Shown here: in pieces, positions 42,612-48,084 of the stretch
How positions within the stretch are numbered: the stretch's first letter is position 1
How the letters are laid out: each line of letters starts with the position of its first letter
Origin: UBA993 sp964436815
GTDB taxonomy: Bacteria; Bacillota; Dethiobacteria; DTU022
DNA length: 48,084 nucleotides
Direction: 5' to 3'
Assembly: GCA_964436815.1 (NCBI GenBank)
Contig: CAYTER010000013.1
Coordinates: 1 to 48,084, forward strand
The notes under the pieces: generated by a model
What the model saw: the letters and a program-made list of their open reading frames with translations, nothing else
Database searches by the model: none
What the model was told of the DNA's origin: nothing
Made by a program: the position numbers and the translations under genes

Positions 42612-43703
42612 GTGGCTAAACTACAGAACACAAACCGGGAACAAGCAAAATTTTGCTATAAGAGCCCATATTCACCGATCGGCCTGGATCTCGGTTCCGC
42701 AAAAATTAAGTTAATTCAGCTCAACCGCATATATGGCTTGCCTGCCCTCTACCGTCATGCAGTCATCCCTACACCGGCAGATATTTATGCTAATGGAGAG
42801 ATACTTGATTCGGCAAAACTTGGCAAAATATTATTCCGGTTTGCCTCCAAGCTTAAGCTGCACGGCAGAAAAGTTAACCTCTGCCTTGGTCCACAGTCTT
42901 ATTTTATGAGCATTATCGAACTGCCTTCAATGACCCGGCGGGAGCTGGTCAAAACTCTACCTTTCGAAGTGGAAAAGCAGTTTCCCCTCAAAGCTGATGC
43001 AGCGGTATATGATTGCTGCCCTCTTTCTCTGCAATCAGCAAAAGACAATCGGTTAAATAAATATATCCTGGCAGCCACAGCTAGGAAAACTGCCGACTCT
43101 CTAACTGAAGCGGCTGTGCAGGCCGGTTTTAAACCGCAGGCGCTCGAAATCAGCCCGCTCGCTTTGCTGCGCTTAAGACAGATCCGGCAAAACAGCCTGG
43201 CAATAAAATCAACTGCTCCGGAACTACTTTTGGATATCGGTTATCGAAGCACCACTTTTCTGATGACTAAAGATAGCGAACTCCAGTATTACCGGCAGCT
43301 TCGAATCAGCATTGCTGATTTTATTAACTCAATTGCTGCTGCCAAAGGGCTTAACTCGCAGCAAGCCCCTAATTTCCTTTATCAGCCCGGTAATCTGACT
43401 GATAATAGTCTGCAGAACCTGACCGGTCAGCTTGCTGCCCAGATTAACCAGAGCATTGCCTATTGGCTTGATCATTCAAGCGGGCAGACCTTTAACCCGG
43501 TAAACATCTGTCTGAGCGGTGGCGGAGCTTCGATTCCGGGGCTTGCTCCTTATCTTCAGGATAAACTGGGCTTGAAAGTAACCTACCAGATGCTCAGCCA
43601 CGATTCGGAAACAAATAGAACTGGCCGGGCACAAGCGGTAATCCCCTGTCCTCATCTATACGCAACTGCATGTGGCCTGGCCCTGAGGGGGTGGATCCGG
43701 TGA
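42612..43703 (+). CDS. pilM: Type IV pilus assembly protein PilM (actin-like)
   Basis: 363 residues with an FtsA/actin-like fold. PIGLDLGSAKIKLIQL is the phosphate-1 region, LLLDIGYRSTTFLM the phosphate-2 region and ICLSGGGASIPGLAPYL the adenosine region. It binds the PilN tail in the cytoplasm and connects to PilB. GTG start at 42612. It overlaps pilN by 4 nt. Confidence 0.92.
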   Translation: MAKLQNTNREQAKFCYKSPYSPIGLDLGSAKIKLIQLNRIYGLPALYRHAVIPTPADIYANGEILDSAKLGKILFRFASKLKLHGRKVNLCLGPQSYFMSIIELPSMTRRELVKTLPFEVEKQFPLKADAAVYDCCPLSLQSAKDNRLNKYILAATARKTADSLTEAAVQAGFKPQALEISPLALLRLRQIRQNSLAIKSTAPELLLDIGYRSTTFLMTKDSELQYYRQLRISIADFINSIAAAKGLNSQQAPNFLYQPGNLTDNSLQNLTGQLAAQINQSIAYWLDHSSGQTFNPVNICLSGGGASIPGLAPYLQDKLGLKVTYQMLSHDSETNRTGRAQAVIPCPHLYATACGLALRGWIR

Positions 43704-44260
43704 AATACGACCTTGATTTGCGCAGCCCGGATTTCAAAAACAGAAGAAATATCGTCAGAGGAAAATTTCTAAGCTACGCTTACTGTATGGCAGTGATATT
43801 AATATTGATTTTTATTTTCATGGCAGCCGATCAGTACCGGATCTGGTTACATTCTGACTTGGAGCGGTTGAACGCTGAATTGGAGACAAAAAATAAATCT
43901 ACAGTACCCTTGATTAAGATGATGGCCGAGATTGAAGCATTCAATCAAAAAATCGAGGTGGAAAAAAATCTACGCAAAGGTTGCCAGATTAAGGCTGATC
44001 ACTTAAGGCAACTGATGCTGCACCAAGCTCAGGGTATCACTATCGAACATCTGTCTTTGAATGCCGAAGGGAATATCGAAATCAGGGGTAAGAGCAAGAG
44101 CCTTCATGATACCACCCTCTATACCGGACGTCTGAAAAACTTGCCACTTATCGACACCGCTGAAGTTAAAACTGCTGAACTGAATGAACTCGGCATCTGC
44201 ACTTTTACAATCAGCGCGATAATCGATCTTGATGGGGAGGCGATCAGCGATGTCGAATAA
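43700..44260 (+). CDS. pilN: Type IV pilus inner-membrane protein PilN
   Basis: 186 residues: a short cytoplasmic N-terminus (KYDLDLRSPDFKNRR), one transmembrane segment (about 30-50) and a coiled-coil/ferredoxin-like extracytoplasmic part. The longest frame starts at 43670, but GTG at 43700 overlaps the pilM stop (GTGA) with GGGGGTGG five bases upstream. The cytoplasmic leader is the PilM-binding region in the family. Identification relies largely on position between pilM and pilO. Confidence 0.82.
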   Translation: MKYDLDLRSPDFKNRRNIVRGKFLSYAYCMAVILILIFIFMAADQYRIWLHSDLERLNAELETKNKSTVPLIKMMAEIEAFNQKIEVEKNLRKGCQIKADHLRQLMLHQAQGITIEHLSLNAEGNIEIRGKSKSLHDTTLYTGRLKNLPLIDTAEVKTAELNELGICTFTISAIIDLDGEAISDVE

Positions 44261-44792
44261 GAAGAGCCCATTCAGCAGACGCGAAAAGTTATTAATCAGC
44301 ATCCTTCTGGTTGCCATCATGCTCACAGGCTTTTTAAAACTTGGCGGACCCTCATTTTACTCAGAAATTGTCTCCAATCGCTCTGCGCGAGGCAGGTTAA
44401 ACCTTGAAATCGAAGAGCTTGATCTTATCCTTGCCAATGAACGCAGTATTAAGACATCTTGGGCTGACCTTCAGCCGGAATGGCATAAGCTGGAAACACT
44501 CCTGCCCCCTGTTGGCGAACAATCAATTGTCATTGGTGCATTTGAAGATTTGCTGGAAAGTGTTCCTGGAAAAATAAACTTAATGCGCATCAATGAAAGA
44601 ACCATTCATGACAGCTACAGCAACCAAAATCTATTCGTTAAAATTGGTGATCTTGATGCCTTTCCTTACGACTTTTTGCAAGAACTTGAAGATTTTCCCC
44701 AACTGCTAACGGTTGAACATCTTGAATGGCAGATTGACAGAGAGGGACAAGGCACCCTCTCGATCAGCTTAAACTTATATTTTGCAGATTGA
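44250..44792 (+). CDS. pilO: Type IV pilus inner-membrane protein PilO-like
   Basis: 180 residues: basic N-terminus SNKKSPFSRREK, a single transmembrane segment (about 13-32), then a coiled-coil and globular region. ATG at 44250 overlaps pilN by 11 nt, with GGGGAGG nine bases upstream; a frame from 44229 is less likely. Sequence similarity is weak, so the name rests on topology and on the pilM-pilN-pilO-pilC order. Confidence 0.78.
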   Translation: MSNKKSPFSRREKLLISILLVAIMLTGFLKLGGPSFYSEIVSNRSARGRLNLEIEELDLILANERSIKTSWADLQPEWHKLETLLPPVGEQSIVIGAFEDLLESVPGKINLMRINERTIHDSYSNQNLFVKIGDLDAFPYDFLQELEDFPQLLTVEHLEWQIDREGQGTLSISLNLYFAD

Positions 44793-44827
44793 TTATTCTC
44801 TTTACTGTAAAGAGGCGGTGACTTTCA

Positions 44828-46060
44828 TTGATTCGCCACTATCGCTACAAAGCCATATCAAGCTCCGGCAAAAAAGTTACAGGCCTTTACCCGGCTGCTT
44901 CAGATTCCGAAGCGATTAATTATTTAAATTCCAGGAATCTCTGCATCCTTGAACTAAGAGAAGCACAATATCGCAACTTATTTCGACTTCCTATAATGAT
45001 AAGTATACTGGAAAAATTCGGCTACAGAGCCTTTGGCAACAGAGATTTAATGATCTTTTGCCGCCAACTTGCTACTATGCTGGAGAGTGGAATTACCCTA
45101 ATCTATGCCCTGAAGATATTGTCCAGTCAGATTGATAATTATGTTTTTCGAACCAGGATTAATAAAGTTCTTCAGCAGGTTGAACAGGGCGATTCATTTT
45201 CCAGCGCTTTGGCTAAAGATAGCAATAATTTTCCCCCACTGCTGATCAGTATGGTTAAAACCGGTGAAACAGCAGGAGCGCTGGGCTCAATCATGGAAAG
45301 AATGGCTGATCACTACGAGAAGCAGCATGACCTTGAAGAAAAACTTAAAGCAGCAACTGCTTACCCATTGTTTATCAGTGCCGTAGCCATGACGGTGATG
45401 ATCATCATGATCGTCTTTGTGCTGCCTCAATTTGCTAATGTTTTCGGTTCATTTGGAATGGAGATGCCTCTTTTTAGCCGGATCATGCTCTTAATCGGTA
45501 AAATAATATCCGATCACTGGTATTTTTTTATGCTCATGCCACTTCTTGCCCTTTTAGTTTTCCGAATCCTTATTGGCAATGCTAAAGGCAAGTTTTTTAT
45601 TAATCGGCTTCAGCTAAATATGCCGATTTTCGGCAGAATCTACAAACAAACTTTAACCGCCCGCTTTGCCCGCTCTCTTTGCACCCTGCTGAACAGTGGC
45701 ATTACCCTGCACCAGTCTTTAAAAATGGTTGCCGGAGTTGTTGACAACGCAGTAATTTCGCAATCTTTAGCGGATGTGGATCGAGCCTTGATCAATGGCG
45801 ACAATTTATCCGGACCGCTCAGAGAAACGCACTGTTTCCCTCCTTTGCTGGTCGAAATGATAAAAGTCGGAGAAGAAAGCGGGGCCTTGGATTACACCCT
45901 GAACAAAACTGCCCTCTTCTATGAACGGGAAGTTGCTTATCAGGTGGAACGCCTTGGTTCGCTCATCGAGCCGATCCTGCTCCTCCTTGTCGGCCTCTTC
46001 ATCGGCCTGATTGTCTACTCGGTCATGTCCCCCATGTATCAGGTATTTCAGATTATCTAA
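44828..46060 (+). CDS. pilC: Type IV pilus platform protein PilC/GspF
   Basis: Inner-membrane platform of 410 residues with two T2SSF domains. The first has FCRQLATMLESGITLIYALKIL and SMVKTGETAGALGSIMERMA; the second has FARSLCTLLNSGITLHQSLKMV and EMIKVGEESGALDYTLNKTA (each read in parts). Three hydrophobic segments follow the family plan, ending SVMSPMYQVFQII. TTG start at 44828, seven bases after GCGGTG. It is the last core-assembly gene before the c-di-GMP riboswitch region. Confidence 0.94.
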   Translation: MIRHYRYKAISSSGKKVTGLYPAASDSEAINYLNSRNLCILELREAQYRNLFRLPIMISILEKFGYRAFGNRDLMIFCRQLATMLESGITLIYALKILSSQIDNYVFRTRINKVLQQVEQGDSFSSALAKDSNNFPPLLISMVKTGETAGALGSIMERMADHYEKQHDLEEKLKAATAYPLFISAVAMTVMIIMIVFVLPQFANVFGSFGMEMPLFSRIMLLIGKIISDHWYFFMLMPLLALLVFRILIGNAKGKFFINRLQLNMPIFGRIYKQTLTARFARSLCTLLNSGITLHQSLKMVAGVVDNAVISQSLADVDRALINGDNLSGPLRETHCFPPLLVEMIKVGEESGALDYTLNKTALFYEREVAYQVERLGSLIEPILLLLVGLFIGLIVYSVMSPMYQVFQII

Positions 46061-46186
46061 GTTGATCCTACAGGCCAGGCTATACCTTTTTTATTCCCTG
46101 ATTGCATCATTTTTCAGTTTAAGAATACATAAATCTATTTTCTTTAATTGAAGTTACATAATATTTGAGTAAATACCAACATTGTA

Positions 46187-46215
46187 TTGACATAATATCG
46201 TTTTGAGTATATAAT
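46187..46215 (+). promoter_or_regulatory. Consensus sigma-A promoter of the riboswitch-controlled pilin operon
   Basis: Perfect TTGACA (46187-46192), 17-nt spacer and perfect TATAAT (46210-46215). Expected start of transcription is near 46222, about 30 nt before the riboswitch aptamer. It is the best promoter in the window, as expected for a gene controlled after initiation. The remaining part of the 46061-46413 gap before it is AT-rich with nothing recognised. Confidence 0.88.
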
Positions 46216-46239
46216 TTACTGGGAAATTATATTTAGATA

Positions 46240-46347
46240 TAACCCATACGATAATAGCAAACCTGCTGAAAGGCAGGGGCGCAAAACTTAGGGTCTAAGG
46301 TTTGCAAGTAAGCAGACTATGATTGCCTGGTTGCCGAAAAAGGGTTT
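46240..46347 (+). promoter_or_regulatory. Cyclic di-GMP-I (GEMM-I) riboswitch
   Basis: The aptamer core lies at about 46251-46336. It has AGCAAACC, then a stem with a GAAA loop (CTGCTGAAAGGCAG), the highly conserved GGGGCGCAAAAC (consensus GGGACGCAAAGC), GGGTCTAAG (consensus GGCCUAA) and the 3' GCCTGGTTGCCG. A run of seven T (46344-46350 region) directly follows the 3' strand, and AACCC at 46240-46245 can pair with GGGTT just before it. This suggests control by transcription termination. The pilin gene begins about 65 nt later. The ON/OFF direction cannot be read from sequence. Classification to the c-di-GMP class is firm; 3',3'-cGAMP variants (GEMM-Ib) cannot be fully excluded. Confidence 0.9.
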
Positions 46348-46413
46348 TTTTATAATTGTTAGCTAGTTAACATTGTTACCATATTATTTGCTGGTCAAAG
46401 AGGTGTTAATAAA

Positions 46414-47562
46414 TTGAAACTTCTTAATAATCAAAAAGGTATGGCTCTACCGCTGGTTCTCGTCATATTGGTTGTCCTTGCCTTACTGGGAACCGCTTTA
46501 TGGCAGTATAGTATAAGCGAACTTAGGAATGTAGCTAACGAGGGGGATAAAGCTCAAGCCTTTTATGCCGCACGTTCAGGGGCAGAGACTGTTGCCCGCT
46601 ATATAAAAAATAATCCTGCTATAGCAGACGAATTGTTTGACGATTCAAGCACTACGGTTTCAAATATCATTGAACTTGGCAATGAATATCTCGGTGAAAT
46701 AGGAGATGTCCAGGTAACTGTAAATGAATTGGAAGAAGATAAAATAGAAATCATCAGCACGGGTTTTTTTAATGGTATCGAGCAAAATGTAAGTATTTTA
46801 TTGGAGCTTAAAGAATTCCCCGCTCCTGATGCTGTTGTAGTTACAACAAGCGCTAACCATGTTGAATTCCACAGGAACATGACTGTTAGTGGCAGCATTG
46901 TATCAGGAGGGCCGATTACATTGCCAAACAGCTACAACACAACCCTTTATACCCATGTGCCTAATTATCAGTTTCCGCCGGATTATTTTAAACGTGTCGT
47001 TGTACCCGATAATCCTGATGTAAATTTAGCAAATCAAACCATCGGCAACAATCAAGTATATACCATTTCCGGAAACCAGCACCATGAAATCACTGCACTT
47101 ACTGTTAATAATGGAGGCACTTTAAAGTTTGACTTTGCCAGTTCCGGTTCAGATACAACGGCTATACTAGTTGTATCTGATCTAGACCTTAAAAACGGCA
47201 GTACGATTCAAATTGTTGGCACGGGAAAAGTGGAAATCTATATCCGCAATACAGCAACTATGCACGGGCCCAATATTACCTATCCTTCCGGTGCTCAGTT
47301 GAACTTTTACCTTGCTGAAGGCTGTGAGGTTTCTTTAAACGGCAATGTTCAGTTCGACGGGCTTTTTTATGGCCCTTATGATACCCATGTCAAAATGCAG
47401 AGCAATACAAGTGTCTATGGAGCGATGATTGTGGGCACCCTGTCCGGTCAGGGTGGGAATAACCAGATCGGCGCTAATGGTACTGCCCTTACTTATTATG
47501 AGGGGTTTGGCGATTTAGAGTTCCTCCCGATTGTTAACCAACTGCACTGGAAACCTTTATAG
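46414..47562 (+). CDS. PilX N-terminal / DUF7305-type pilus-associated protein
   Basis: 382 residues. N-terminal NNQKGMALPLVLVILVVLALLG is a PilX-type leader and hydrophobic helix (read as QKGMALPLVLV, ILVVLALLG), followed by AFYAARSGAETVARYI. The middle and C-terminus are Thr/Asn/Gly-rich beta-type sequence (TVSGSIVSGG, GTGKVEIYIRN, NGNVQFDGLFYGP, SVYGAMIVGTLSGQGGNNQIG), like the DUF7305 beta-solenoid region of secreted pilus-tip or surface proteins. TTG start at 46414, with AGAGGTG eight bases upstream. It is the first gene controlled by the c-di-GMP riboswitch. An adhesive role is inferred. Confidence 0.82.
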   Translation: MKLLNNQKGMALPLVLVILVVLALLGTALWQYSISELRNVANEGDKAQAFYAARSGAETVARYIKNNPAIADELFDDSSTTVSNIIELGNEYLGEIGDVQVTVNELEEDKIEIISTGFFNGIEQNVSILLELKEFPAPDAVVVTTSANHVEFHRNMTVSGSIVSGGPITLPNSYNTTLYTHVPNYQFPPDYFKRVVVPDNPDVNLANQTIGNNQVYTISGNQHHEITALTVNNGGTLKFDFASSGSDTTAILVVSDLDLKNGSTIQIVGTGKVEIYIRNTATMHGPNITYPSGAQLNFYLAEGCEVSLNGNVQFDGLFYGPYDTHVKMQSNTSVYGAMIVGTLSGQGGNNQIGANGTALTYYEGFGDLEFLPIVNQLHWKPL

Positions 47563-47585
47563 AATTAATTTTTTAGGATCGGCAG

Positions 47586-48084
47586 ATGATGATGTATATG
47601 GGTTTTTTTCTGAAAAAAAAATATTATTTTTTAAGAATCTGGAATGAAAAGGGTTTTACCATCATCGAATTAATGATCGCTCTTTCGATTTTAATGATCA
47701 TTTTATTTGCCTTTACTCCCCTTCTCGTTGGCAGTATTGAACGTATCGGTTATGCTGGAGATAAAAGCGAGGCACTTTACCAGAGCCAGGCTGATCTAGA
47801 AACTAACATATCTTTACGCGAAACAATAGATGGTTACGAAGTAACCTTTACTTTTGGTGATGATGAAGATCAAACAATTATTACAGTGCCGGGCGGCTTT
47901 ATTGACAGCCCCCAGGTTCAGGGTAACGCAGAAGCATGGTTAAGCACTTTTATCCCTTATGTTCCATTTATAACTCTCAGTAACCCCTTTCTCCCGGAAG
48001 GTTACAATGGAGACGGCTCTGCCAATACATTACTTACTTACATTATGGGTATGGAAACCAGTTTGGTCGATGCAAGCTTTGTTG
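47586..48084 (+). CDS. Type IV prepilin-like protein (C-terminus beyond window)
   Basis: 166 residues are visible before the window ends. A long basic leader (LKKKYYFLRIWNEKG) is followed by FTIIELMIALSILMIILFAF, a textbook prepilin helix with Glu5. Three in-frame ATGs (47586, 47589, 47592) could start it; AGGA at 47575-47578 favours the first. It follows the DUF7305-type gene by 23 nt, so it is very likely under the same riboswitch. Confidence 0.85.
   Translation, partial: MMMYMGFFLKKKYYFLRIWNEKGFTIIELMIALSILMIILFAFTPLLVGSIERIGYAGDKSEALYQSQADLETNISLRETIDGYEVTFTFGDDEDQTIITVPGGFIDSPQVQGNAEAWLSTFIPYVPFITLSNPFLPEGYNGDGSANTLLTYIMGMETSLVDASFV

Noticed and set aside
46061..46186. Intrinsic terminator after pilC
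   Set aside because: There are T-runs but no convincing GC-rich hairpin before them.

Overview
The window is chromosomal housekeeping DNA from an anaerobic, low-to-mid GC Gram-positive bacterium of the Clostridia type (Firmicutes). The evidence is gene order and gene content: an IspH-S1 fusion, the efp - Asp23 - amaP - DUF2273 - nusB - xseAB - ispA - dxs - tlyA - recN series, FchA next to FolD, and NuoG/NuoF-GltD electron-transfer proteins. I cannot name the genus. No tRNA, rRNA, insertion sequence, prophage or CRISPR array was seen.

Layout. From 1 to about 40.1 kb nearly everything is on the minus strand, in tightly packed operons that often overlap by 1-14 nt. Reading in the direction of transcription: aroE, pilB, pseudopilin gene, aroK, aroQ, pepQ, efp and a zinc-ribbon protein (40.1-33.7 kb). 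Then asp23, amaP, a DUF2273 gene, nusB and a TsaD-like gene (33.6-30.9 kb). Then a NuoF-GltD fusion and a NuoG-like protein, xseA, xseB, ispA and fchA (30.8-23.7 kb). Then folD, a large structured non-coding RNA that I identify as OLE RNA, its membrane partner oapA, dxs, tlyA, nadK, recN, a NUDIX hydrolase, xerD, deoB and a short cca-like gene (23.6-12.5 kb). Finally an M50 protease gene, trpS, scpA, scpB, rluB, cmk, plsC, ispH-rpsA, fni, a DUF512 gene, der, plsY and an HD-domain gene cut by the window edge. From 40.3 kb to the end the strand switches to plus: pilD, two pseudopilins, a PilX-like protein, pilM, pilN, pilO and pilC. A 353-nt intergenic region follows, carrying a consensus promoter and a cyclic-di-GMP-I (GEMM-I) riboswitch, then a PilX/DUF7305-type gene and a further prepilin cut by the window edge.

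The two most interesting items are RNAs. The first is the roughly 560-nt OLE RNA between folD and oapA. It has its own promoter and a 12-bp terminal stem, and the adjacent OapA carries the D104xxxD108 motif. The second is the c-di-GMP riboswitch, which places an accessory pilin operon under second-messenger control, apart from the core pilus-assembly genes. Other points of interest: FolD lacks the usual cyclohydrolase lysine and glutamine while a separate cyclohydrolase (FchA) lies upstream; a NuoG-like/NuoF-GltD pair has no recognisable catalytic subunit; sporulation genes are missing at several positions where Firmicutes normally keep them; and aroE and the NUDIX gene appear to lack ATG, GTG or TTG starts.

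Isoprenoid synthesis (dxs, ispH, fni, ispA), one-carbon folate metabolism (folD, fchA), the shikimate pathway (aroE, aroK, aroQ), phospholipid acylation (plsY, plsC) and type IV pilus assembly are the main functional themes. Start codons were re-assigned where Shine-Dalgarno placement or family alignment argued against the longest reading frame.
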